Shown piece by piece: positions 52,001 to 59,072 of a DNA stretch of 64,000 bases (within the stretch, counting starts at the first letter, position 1; each line of letters begins with the position of its first letter). A program made the position numbers and the translations under genes. The DNA comes from Alteriqipengyuania bathyomarina_B (lineage in GTDB: Bacteria; Pseudomonadota; Alphaproteobacteria; Sphingomonadales; Sphingomonadaceae). A model generated the notes under the pieces. That model searched no databases and was not told the origin of the DNA. It saw nothing but the letters and a program-made list of their open reading frames with translations. The stretch spans positions 1,116,001-1,180,000 of the forward strand of contig NZ_JBCFZM010000001.1 of assembly GCF_038594605.1 (NCBI RefSeq), read 5' to 3'.

Positions 52001-52530
52001 GCGATCAGCGAGGTCGGCAGCAGGTTGAGCGAGGGGCTGCTGGGCGCGCCCTCGACACCGGCCGGCGCGAGGCGGCGACCGTTGACCAGGAGAAGCGTGC
52101 GGTCGGCGCCAAGGCCACGAAGGTTGAAGGTCGACGAACCCGGGCCGTTGTTAAGCACGAAGCCGGAGAAGGTCGCATCGATCTGCGTACCGGCGGCCGC
52201 TTCCGAGCGCTGGAGGATGTCGGCAGCATTGAAGGTACCGATGTCCTGCTGAGTCTGGTTGTCGATAACCTGCAGCGGCGAGATGCTGCTGTAGGTGTCG
52301 CGCTTCACGCGCGAGCCCGTCACGACGATAAGGCCATCCTCGTCCGCCTGGCCGGTCGCACCGATCGCGTCGTCGGAAATGTCGTCGTCGCCGGGATCGT
52401 TGGTGCTGACGCCGTCGGCCTGATCGTCTTCATCGGCGGTCTGCGCAAATGCAGGCGTCCCGATAAGAAGCGCGAATGCAGACACCGATCCGCCGAGGCT
52501 CATCAGTGAAGTCCGATTGATTTTACGCAT
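49042..52530 (-). CDS. TonB-dependent outer-membrane receptor (very large) with DxDGDG repeats
   Basis: 1162 residues. Signal peptide (LMSLGGSVSAFALLIGTPAFA), a strongly acidic 40-residue segment, plug (DGLIVVTGSRVKRDTYSSIS, FNLRGLGADRTLLLVNGRRL) and a long barrel ending GRSFFGSVRLRF. Two extracellular-loop-like segments carry calcium-binding-type repeats: VDRDGDGVQDINLF near residue 355 and DFDGDGVADNNGDGVADDFF near 550. Several Cys-bounded loops (for example FNPCNISSRNGVRINPDGVDC) suggest disulfide-stabilised outer loops. The substrate is unknown; large loops fit a bulky ligand. Confidence 0.93.
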   Translation of the reverse strand: MRKINRTSLMSLGGSVSAFALLIGTPAFAQTADEDDQADGVSTNDPGDDDISDDAIGATGQADEDGLIVVTGSRVKRDTYSSISPLQVIDNQTQQDIGTFNAADILQRSEAAAGTQIDATFSGFVLNNGPGSSTFNLRGLGADRTLLLVNGRRLAPAGVEGAPSSPSLNLLPTSLIARYDLLLDGASSVYGSDAVAGVGNVILRSDFDGLELFASGVKNEQSNGGDDYTVSAAWGTVFDRGFIGIGAEYARTDRIRFSDRDFFSGCATNYEETTTGEIRTVNIAENANVLANSGGTVRTAENPCVLDRITGRISIVGTRVGSVYYDTNTYPTTTVPGNTGIPFFSETTDAFGVPVDRDGDGVQDINLFNRTINGNDLTQEFSPQQDSYNVMAYGEYELGGAMNITPFFEALYSRADVDSDNSGVPQFFPIVPGNNQFNPCNISSRNGVRINPDGVDCRDRDNVFNGLVPGSPFYGARLGTGTSQAVQVIPSIRGDRNNYQVTLEQYRGVLGIRGDLPFIDDTWTFEASGVYSRSEGASIRRGIRQDRVLFSLGIDPTADFDGDGVADNNGDGVADDFFSQVSGNPLLAGGSCDASSLANPNLAGSDLVEGCVPVNFFAPSLYSSGSIGDFATQAERDYLFGERTFDTTYEQILVSAFATGDLFTLPAGPVALVVGAEYRKDRIASTPNDVANNGLFFGFFSDGGAAGDKYLLEGFAELDVPVFDDDFWGRLDLNASGRITDEEFYGTAGTYSIKGGWRPVPQVLVKASYGTSFRAPNLRENFLRAQSGFNTLFDPCAVPDDAFDSLGGGYDPTDDDRDPAILDNCRREGRDPTTVGLTPGAVSPFQTSSVEVSSGGSLELDPETSTSFTTGVAVTDSFGAFDYAVNFNYYSIEITDSVVEPSAQFIVNDCFNRTEGTRSPFCDRISYDTSAGGDGLISDVFAGFLNLETDKVKGIDINANLGYDLPIGNEILDLGLAFNANHLIERSNVFVDDNGEASESFFEGEFGFPNWTGRATFTAGYSDFTFTYQVRYVGSMEQDASSIEDFSDAFGYGPDGEFVGITGHTCLGGGSRDDNGVQDGIVEGDGVYCRDVGFVEDYFVHTASIRYDLNDFATLRLGVSNIFDTAPPLVDPSEVTSSSNVPIGQAYDYDGRSFFGSVRLRF

Positions 52531-53058
52531 GTCTTCTCCAGTCTTGCGCTAAGCTGGAGTCCCCCCAATGGCGAGCATTGATTGCCTCCTCGCGGAAGCG
52601 CCCCTCGATCTCGCCTTTTTCGGAACCCCCAAATTCCTAGTACGGGTTTTTCTGGAGCAAAGACGGAGCCATGTCAAAGGCCCAAAACAACTTTGAATAT
52701 GAATGTTGCTTGAATCCCACACGATCATTGCGTTGTGGGTTACAATCGCTTTCTTGTTGCGCCGCAAAAGACGTTTTCGTGACGCGAAACCTCGCGTCCT
52801 GACCCCAAAAAGTCACGGAAAAGCAATGGTTACGTCATCTTTTCCACAAAACCCCGGGAACGGCGATGTTGCAACGCAGCATCGGACGCCGACGGAGGAT
52901 TTCGCTGCCGCAAAATGCCTCCGCCTTGCGACTACGAGGCACAAAGGACCCAAATCGGCACAGGCCTCGTGGCCGATCGGCAGCACCTCCCGGAGTCGCC
53001 GGGAACCATTCCCGTGTCGCAGATACCGCCGTTGACTGCCGCCCGATGCGGCCTCAGG
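52531..53058. other. 528-base intergenic region upstream of the large TonB receptor
   Basis: No credible gene. The part at 52620-52760 is relatively A/T rich and probably contains the receptor promoter and leader (minus strand). A perfect 8-base palindrome GTTGCAAC lies at 52869-52876. Small open frames on both strands lack ribosome-binding sites and protein-like composition. Confidence 0.5.
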
Positions 53059-55638
53059 TCAGGCCACCGTGATCGAGAGCTCGCCGTCGCCTTCATCGAT
53101 ATTGACGGTGGAGCCGTCGGGGATGTCGCCCTGCAGCAACCGCTCGGCGAGCGGGTCCTGCACATAGCGCTGGACCGTCCGCTTGAGTGGACGCGCGCCG
53201 TAGACCGGATCGTAGCCGACCCGCCCCAACCAGCGCTTGGCAGCATCGGTCAGCACAAGCTCGATCTTCCGGTCGGCCAGCAGCTTCTGCACGCGCTTGA
53301 CCTGCAGTTCCACGATCGGCGCCATGTCCGCCATGCTCAGGCGGTGGAACAGGATGATCTCGTCCAGCCGGTTGAGAAATTCGGGGCGGAAATGCCCGCG
53401 CACGACATCCATCACCTGCGGCTCGACGTCACTAACCTGCTGATCGTCGGTCATGTTGGAAAGATGCTGGCTGCCCAGGTTGGACGTGAGGATGATGAGC
53501 GTGTTCGAGAAATCGACCACCCTGCCCTGTCCGTCGGTCAGCCGCCCGTCGTCGAGCACCTGTAGCAATACGTTGAACACATCGCTGTGCGCCTTCTCGA
53601 CCTCGTCGAACAGCACGACCTGATAGGGCCTGCGCCGCACGCTTTCGGTCAGCACGCCGCCTTCTTCATAACCGACATAGCCGGGAGGCGCGCCGATCAG
53701 GCGGGCAACCGCGTGCTTTTCCATGAACTCGCTCATGTCGATTCGGACCATGGCGTTGTCATCGTCGAACAGGAACTGCGCGAGCGCCTTGGTCAGCTCG
53801 GTCTTGCCGACGCCGGTGGGCCCAAGGAACAGGAAGCTGCCGAGCGGACGCCCCGGGTCCTTCAGCCCTGCCCGCGCGCGGCGGACAGCCTTGGACACCG
53901 CCTCGACCGCAGCCTCTTGGCCGATCACGCGTTTGCCCAGCACCTCTTCCATCTTGAGCAGCTTGTCGCGCTCACCTTCGAGCATCCGGTCGACCGGAAT
54001 GCCGGTCCACCGCGCCACGACACCCGCGATGTCTTCTTCGGTCACTTCCTCGCGCAGCAGCGCGTTGGAGGTGTGGCCCTCGGCATCCTTCAGCTTGTTC
54101 TCCAGCTCGGGGATGCGTCCGTATTGCAGCTCACCCGCCTTGGCGAGGTCGCCCGCCCGCTGCGCCTGCTCCAGCTCGAGCCGCGCCTGGTCGAGGTCTT
54201 CCTTGATCCGCGACTCGGCCTGGATCTTGTCGCGCTCACCCTGCCAGCGGGTCGTCAGTTCGGACGAACGCTGCTCCAGATTGGCAAGATCCTCGCGCAG
54301 GTTTTCCAGCCGTTCCTTGCTGGCGTCGTCGCTTTCCTTCGCGAGCGCCTGCTCTTCGATCTTGAGCTGGATGATCCGCCGGTCGAGGCCTTCGATCTCT
54401 TCGGGCTTGCTCTCCACCTCCATGCGGATGCGCGAAGCGGCCTCGTCCATCAGGTCGATCGCCTTGTCGGGCATGAAACGATTCTGGATGTAGCGGTTGG
54501 AAAGCTGCGCGGCGGCGACAATCGCGCCGTCGGTGATCCGCACGCCATGGTGCAGCTCGTACTTTTCCTTGATCCCGCGCAGGATCGAGATCGTATCCTC
54601 GACACTCGGCTCGTCGATATAGACTGACTGGAAGCGCCGCTGCAGCGCAGGGTCCTTCTCGACATATTTCTGATATTCGTCGAGCGTAGTCGCCCCGATG
54701 CAGTGCAGCTCGCCGCGCGACAGCGCAGGCTTGAGCAGGTTGGAGGCATCCATGCTGCCTTCCGATGCGCCCGCCCCGATCAGCGTGTGCATTTCGTCGA
54801 TGAACAGGATGATCTGCCCGTCCGATCCCTTCACTTCGTCGAGCACGGCCTTCAGCCGTTCCTCGAACTCGCCGCGATATTTCGCGCCCGCGATCAGCGC
54901 GCCCATGTCGAGCGCCATCAGCGTGCGGTTCTTGAGGCTGTCGGGCACGTCGCCATTGGCGATGCGCAGCGCTAGGCCTTCGGCAATCGCGGTCTTGCCG
55001 GTGCCGGGCTCGCCGATCAGCGCGGGATTGTTCTTGGTCCGCCGGGCGAGAATCTGGATCGTGCGGCGGATTTCCTCGTCGCGGCCGATCACCGGGTCCA
55101 GCTTGCCGTCGCGCGCCGCCTGCGTCAGGTCGCGGGCGTATTTCTGCATCGCGTCATAGGCCTGTTCGGCATTCGCGCTGTCCGCCGTACGCCCGCCGCG
55201 CAGATCGTTGATCGCGCGCTCAAGCGCCTTGGCATCAATTCCCGCATCGCTCAGCACGCCGCCCGCCTTGGTATTCGACGCCAGCGCGAGCGCGACCAGA
55301 ATCCGCTCCACCGTGACGAAGCTGTCGCCCGATTTTTCGGCGATCTGCTGTGCTGAATCGAGCACGCGAACCGCGTCATTATCGAGGCCGGGGCTCGCCT
55401 GCGCGCCGCCGCCGGTGACCGCCGGGATGCGCCCCAGCTCGTCGTCGACCCGCTGCTCCGCCTTCATCGGATCGCCGCCTGCGCGCTGCACGAGCCCGGC
55501 GGCCATGCCTTCGCTATCGTCGAGCATCACCTTGAGGATGTGGAGCGGCGTGATGCGCTGGTGGTTGAGGCGGATCGCGGTCGTCTGGGCGGACTGGAGG
55601 AAGCCCTTTGCGCGGTCGGTAAATTGTTCGAGATTCAT
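53059..55638 (-). CDS. clpB: ClpB, protein disaggregase (Hsp104/ClpB)
   Basis: Hexameric AAA+ chaperone that works with DnaK to rescue aggregated proteins. 859 residues: N-terminal Clp repeat domain (MNLEQFTDRAKGFLQSAQTT), first AAA+ with GEPGTGKTA Walker A and IILFIDEMHT Walker B, the long coiled middle domain (EALAKESDDASKERLENLRED, AELTTRW region), second AAA+ with GPTGVGKTE and VVLFDEVEKAH, and the C-terminal KRTVQRYVQDPLAERLLQG. AAGGAGG precedes the ATG. A likely heat-shock promoter lies upstream. Confidence 0.97.
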   Translation of the reverse strand: MNLEQFTDRAKGFLQSAQTTAIRLNHQRITPLHILKVMLDDSEGMAAGLVQRAGGDPMKAEQRVDDELGRIPAVTGGGAQASPGLDNDAVRVLDSAQQIAEKSGDSFVTVERILVALALASNTKAGGVLSDAGIDAKALERAINDLRGGRTADSANAEQAYDAMQKYARDLTQAARDGKLDPVIGRDEEIRRTIQILARRTKNNPALIGEPGTGKTAIAEGLALRIANGDVPDSLKNRTLMALDMGALIAGAKYRGEFEERLKAVLDEVKGSDGQIILFIDEMHTLIGAGASEGSMDASNLLKPALSRGELHCIGATTLDEYQKYVEKDPALQRRFQSVYIDEPSVEDTISILRGIKEKYELHHGVRITDGAIVAAAQLSNRYIQNRFMPDKAIDLMDEAASRIRMEVESKPEEIEGLDRRIIQLKIEEQALAKESDDASKERLENLREDLANLEQRSSELTTRWQGERDKIQAESRIKEDLDQARLELEQAQRAGDLAKAGELQYGRIPELENKLKDAEGHTSNALLREEVTEEDIAGVVARWTGIPVDRMLEGERDKLLKMEEVLGKRVIGQEAAVEAVSKAVRRARAGLKDPGRPLGSFLFLGPTGVGKTELTKALAQFLFDDDNAMVRIDMSEFMEKHAVARLIGAPPGYVGYEEGGVLTESVRRRPYQVVLFDEVEKAHSDVFNVLLQVLDDGRLTDGQGRVVDFSNTLIILTSNLGSQHLSNMTDDQQVSDVEPQVMDVVRGHFRPEFLNRLDEIILFHRLSMADMAPIVELQVKRVQKLLADRKIELVLTDAAKRWLGRVGYDPVYGARPLKRTVQRYVQDPLAERLLQGDIPDGSTVNIDEGDGELSITVA

Positions 55639-55667
55639 TAGGCGATGACCTCCTTGATCGTTCGGAC

Positions 55668-55698
55668 ATCATATAGTGTTGCCCATTTGCAACACAAG
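55668..55698 (-). promoter_or_regulatory. Candidate RpoH (heat-shock) promoter of clpB with embedded inverted repeat
   Basis: On the minus strand CTTG (55695-55698) is followed after 17 bases by ACTATATGAT (55668-55677). Alphaproteobacterial sigma-32 promoters are described as CTTG, 17-18 bases, CYTATnT; here the -10 matches at most positions. Within the spacer lies the perfect inverted repeat GTGTTGC-N6-GCAACAC (55676-55695), an operator-like element placed to control this promoter. The promoter ends 29 bases before the clpB ATG. Confidence 0.55.
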
Positions 55699-55882
55699 TG
55701 TCCCGCGAGCATTTCACTCCAAGTCTGTTGCCCGCAGAGGTGGGCCCGGCACCCCTCTCTGCCAAGAGGGGCACCCCGTCGATCGGGCTTGCTTGTGGAG
55801 TTTTGGCCCGCTCGATATCGAGCCGTAAACGCCGACGCGTTTCCATTTCGATAAGCCGTCGGCCGGCCGGAGTTCGTCGACC

Positions 55883-56836
55883 ATGTCACAACCAACGCGA
55901 CAAGTGGTGCATATCGGCCTCGCAAAAACCGGCACCACGACGCTTCAGAAACATGTCTTCCCAATGATCGCGCAGCTCGCCGGCTACGCATATAATCCTC
56001 CGCAACTTTCCGAGCAGCTGAGCAAATTCCTGATCACCTACGATCCGGAAGATCGCCACAAGGTAGCGCAGCTCGCAGCCACGCACCCGCGCTTGTTCGT
56101 CAGCAATGAATCGCAGGCAACCTGGCTTCCCCAGCATTTCGAGAAAGCTGCCGAAGAGCTACTCCTGCTGTGGGGGAGACACACGACGATCCTGATCACC
56201 GTGCGCGATCCGCTCGATTTCCAAGCCAGCCTGTATGCCGGCAGCTTCCGGGCCGGGGCCCATCTGCGACCGCAGGACTTTTTCCTCTCTGCCGAACGAT
56301 ACGCTAGCGTCCGCCCGCCAGAAGGCCACTGGCTCGACGATTTCTTCGCTGTCGACGCCTTCGACTTCCGGCGCCTGGTAGAGATTTATCGTACGCGGTT
56401 CGACCGCGTCGTGGTCCTGCCGCTCGAAACGCAATTCGATCTCCGCACGCTCGCCCGCGTTTTCGATCTCGACGAAGATCGACGCCGCGCCGTCGCCACG
56501 CACCTCGCTGCGGCCCCGAGGCTCAACTCGCGCCCCGCAGCATGGGAAATCCGTGCGCTGTCTCTTTATGTGAGCCTCACCGGCAAACGGACGAGCAGCC
56601 CGGGCCTGGGCACCAGGATCAGGTCGACAGCCCCGCGCCGCGCGCCTACGCGCCTGCTCGACGCACGAAAATGGTGGTTGAGGATGCGGGCGATCCTCTA
56701 TCGGATATTGCCGGACACGCCTTACCAGCTCCCGGCGGACACCTACCAGAACGCCGAACTGACGCGCCGCAACCGCGCTTTCCTTGCAGAACTGGTGGCC
56801 GAGGAGCGAGCCGCTCGCGCAGGCGCAGACGACTAG
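55883..56836 (+). CDS. Sulfotransferase-like protein (PAPS-dependent family)
   Basis: 317 residues. The N-terminal VVHIGLAKTGTTTLQKHVFP is the 5'-phosphosulfate-binding loop of sulfotransferases, K15-T20 (KTGTTT) being the core. LITVRDPLDFQASLYAGSFRAG, with the RDP...S pattern, is the 3'-phosphate-binding segment. The family would transfer sulfate from PAPS to a sugar, lipid or peptide hydroxyl in the cytoplasm or at the membrane. The C-terminus is basic (RIRSTAPRRAPTRLL). Divergent from clpB; the glycosyltransferase gene lies downstream in the opposite orientation, suggesting surface-glycan modification as a theme. Substrate unknown. Confidence 0.78.
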   Translation: MSQPTRQVVHIGLAKTGTTTLQKHVFPMIAQLAGYAYNPPQLSEQLSKFLITYDPEDRHKVAQLAATHPRLFVSNESQATWLPQHFEKAAEELLLLWGRHTTILITVRDPLDFQASLYAGSFRAGAHLRPQDFFLSAERYASVRPPEGHWLDDFFAVDAFDFRRLVEIYRTRFDRVVVLPLETQFDLRTLARVFDLDEDRRRAVATHLAAAPRLNSRPAAWEIRALSLYVSLTGKRTSSPGLGTRIRSTAPRRAPTRLLDARKWWLRMRAILYRILPDTPYQLPADTYQNAELTRRNRAFLAELVAEERAARAGADD

Positions 56837-56914
56837 CGAAAGTCGGCAACCCACTGGATCGCCTTCTGCTGGCGCTCCGCCTTTTGGCGCGGGATGAAGA
56901 GGCCCGCCGCCCGG

Positions 56915-57976
56915 TCAGTCGCCCTCGCCCCTCTTGTGTGCGATCGCACGCTCGAAAGTCTCGATATAGGCGCGCGCACTGGCAAGCGGATCGGCGATGG
57001 CCTGCGTCGGCTCCGGACGCGGCGCGGCCAGCACGCCTTCGATCGCACGCGCGACGGCATCGGGTTCGCGGACCGACAGCAAGTGGCCCGAACTCGGCTC
57101 GCTCAGCAATTCGCGCATCGCCACGCTGCTTTCGGTGGCGACAACCGGGCTGCCTGCCGCCAGCGCCTCGACCACCACATTGGGCCGCCCCTCGTATTTC
57201 GATGTCAGGAGCAGCAGGTCGGCCTGCCCGATGACCTGCTCCAGCCCCTCGACGAAGCCGGGCAGGTGGACCCGCCCGACCAGCCCCAAACGCTCGATCA
57301 GGGCAGTCAGCCGGGCACGCTCACCCCCCTCGCCATAGATGAACAGCTCGCGCCCCTGGGTGTCTGCCTTGGCGAAGGCGCGGATTGCGAGGCCCCAGTC
57401 CTTCTGCGGTTCGAGCCGACCGATCCCCAGCAGGTAGCGGTCTGCAGGCGGCACAGCGACCTGCCCGCCGCCGACCGCAAGGTGGGGGTTTTCGATGACA
57501 TCGATCCGGTCGCCGGGAATACCGGTGCGCTTCACCGCATCCTGCGCCATTGCGCGCGACATCGCCACCACCCGGTCGGTGAAGCGGTGATGCTGGCGAA
57601 CCCACAGGCCATTCGCCATCCGCATCGGCCACGCAAAATCGCGCCGGGCGAGATCGTTCGAGATTTTCCACACGATCGGCGGGCTGCGCTCGCCCAACTG
57701 CATGCGAATCCGCGCGGCGGCCGAGGTATAGTGATTGCCCGGGCAGAAGAACACGTCGGGCGCGACCGCTCCGATCGCAGCCGGGGCGGTCTTGCGGCCT
57801 CCAAAATGGGGCACCCACGCGACCTCGGGCGGCAGGCTTGCCCGCAGCTGCTCTTCGACGGGTGACGCGAGAATCGCGACTTCATGGCCCAGTTCCACCC
57901 AGTCCCGCGCGAGCCGCACCGCAACCCGCTCCACCCCGCCACCGGAATAGTGCTCGAGCCAGGTCGCGATTTTCAT
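56915..57976 (-). CDS. Glycosyltransferase family 4 protein
   Basis: 353 residues, GT-B fold. Seen: WLEHYSGGGVERVAVRLARDW N-terminal glycine loop, the DRYLLGIGRLEPQKDWGLAIRAF donor-domain start, GEGGERARLTALIERLGLVGRV, and the EX7E motif SKYEGRPNVVVEALAAGSPVVATE. It probably adds a hexose in surface polysaccharide or lipopolysaccharide core assembly. The ATG at 57976 (MKIATW) is preferred over 58036, whose extra residues are not conserved-looking. Convergent with the sulfotransferase-like gene. Confidence 0.9.
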   Translation of the reverse strand: MKIATWLEHYSGGGVERVAVRLARDWVELGHEVAILASPVEEQLRASLPPEVAWVPHFGGRKTAPAAIGAVAPDVFFCPGNHYTSAAARIRMQLGERSPPIVWKISNDLARRDFAWPMRMANGLWVRQHHRFTDRVVAMSRAMAQDAVKRTGIPGDRIDVIENPHLAVGGGQVAVPPADRYLLGIGRLEPQKDWGLAIRAFAKADTQGRELFIYGEGGERARLTALIERLGLVGRVHLPGFVEGLEQVIGQADLLLLTSKYEGRPNVVVEALAAGSPVVATESSVAMRELLSEPSSGHLLSVREPDAVARAIEGVLAAPRPEPTQAIADPLASARAYIETFERAIAHKRGEGD

Positions 57977-58133
57977 GCGCGCACGCCCTGCCGCGATCGG
58001 GCGCGGCAAAGACGGACAGCGGTGTCCCGCAGGCAAGAGGCGTTAGGCACGTTCGGCATGACAAGGCGAGCGGCTTTAGCCAGCAGCGGCAACGATTGAC
58101 AGTCTTGTAAAAGCGTCCATAGCGTGCGCCCCC

Positions 58134-59072
58134 ATGGAGGATGGGCCCGAGGGCAAGAAAGATTTCGTTGCCCGTGCCTTGCCTTGGGTTCGGCGCGCGT
58201 TCACCATCGGCATCGTCGCCTTCATCCTCTGGCGCCTGACCCAGTTCGGCTGGGGCGAGCTGGCCGCCAATCTTCCACGAAACCCGCTGTTCTACGCCGT
58301 TCAGGTCATTTCCTACGCGGTGCTACCGATTTGCGAGGTGGTGATTTTCGGCCGCCTGTTCGGCCAGCGCCTGTGGCGCGAATGGCCCGTCATGCTGCGC
58401 AAACGCGCGCTCAACAATTCGGTGCTCGGCTATTCGGGAGAGGCCTACCTGGTCTTCTGGGCCAAGGAACGGCTGGGCCTGCCCCGGCGCAAGGCGCTGT
58501 CGGCGATCAAGGACAACGTGCTGCTGTCGGGCTTTACCACCGCAGCCTTCGCCATCGCCGCTGCGGGGCTGCTGATCGTGATCCACCCCGCCCTGCTCGA
58601 TACCAACGAGCTGGCGAAATCGGGCGAGCGCAGTTTCCTGCTGTTTGCGGCGCTGTTTCTGGTCTCGCTGGCGGTCGGGCATCGCTTCCGCAAACGCCTC
58701 TTCGGAATCGGATCGAAGCTGATCCTGTTCATCATCGCCGTCCACGCCGCGCGGCTGGTGGCAACCTATTCGCTGCAGATGCTGCAATGGGATATCGGCA
58801 TACCCGAAGGCACACTGATGCTGTGGTTCACGCTGATCGTCGTGCAACTGCTCATCTCGCAACTGCCGCTGCTGCCCAACCGCGACCTGCTGTTCGTCGC
58901 CTTCATCCTCGAATTTGCGCCCGCGAGCGGGGTCGATCCCGCCGCGCTCCGAGCAATGATCCTGACGATCTATCTGATCTATCAACTGTTTAATTATTTC
59001 GCCTTGCTGGCGACCACGGCCATGCCGACCGCCCGCGCCTATGGCGAAGAGGAAATAAGAGAGCCGAAATGA
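58134..59072 (+). CDS. Multi-pass membrane protein coupled to an acylase gene
   Basis: 312 residues. Hydrophobic helices are seen near 22-40, 52-70, 105-140, 160-180, 195-220, 225-245 and 270-290. Charged loops include RLFGQRLWREWPVMLRKRAL and FWAKERLGLPRRKALSAIKD. The layout recalls lysylphosphatidylglycerol-synthase-type flippase domains, but no diagnostic motif was found, so no function is assigned. Its stop overlaps the acylase start (ATGA), which ties the two products in expression. Confidence 0.75.
   Translation: MEDGPEGKKDFVARALPWVRRAFTIGIVAFILWRLTQFGWGELAANLPRNPLFYAVQVISYAVLPICEVVIFGRLFGQRLWREWPVMLRKRALNNSVLGYSGEAYLVFWAKERLGLPRRKALSAIKDNVLLSGFTTAAFAIAAAGLLIVIHPALLDTNELAKSGERSFLLFAALFLVSLAVGHRFRKRLFGIGSKLILFIIAVHAARLVATYSLQMLQWDIGIPEGTLMLWFTLIVVQLLISQLPLLPNRDLLFVAFILEFAPASGVDPAALRAMILTIYLIYQLFNYFALLATTAMPTARAYGEEEIREPK

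Noticed and set aside
45094..52509. Two very long plus-strand frames opposite the TonB receptors (936 and 1168 codons)
   Set aside because: Mirror frames of the receptors; the minus-strand proteins have complete family architecture, the plus-strand ones none.
52549..53035. Small frames on both strands between the receptor and clpB
   Set aside because: No ribosome-binding sites, no homology-like features; best read as promoter and leader DNA.
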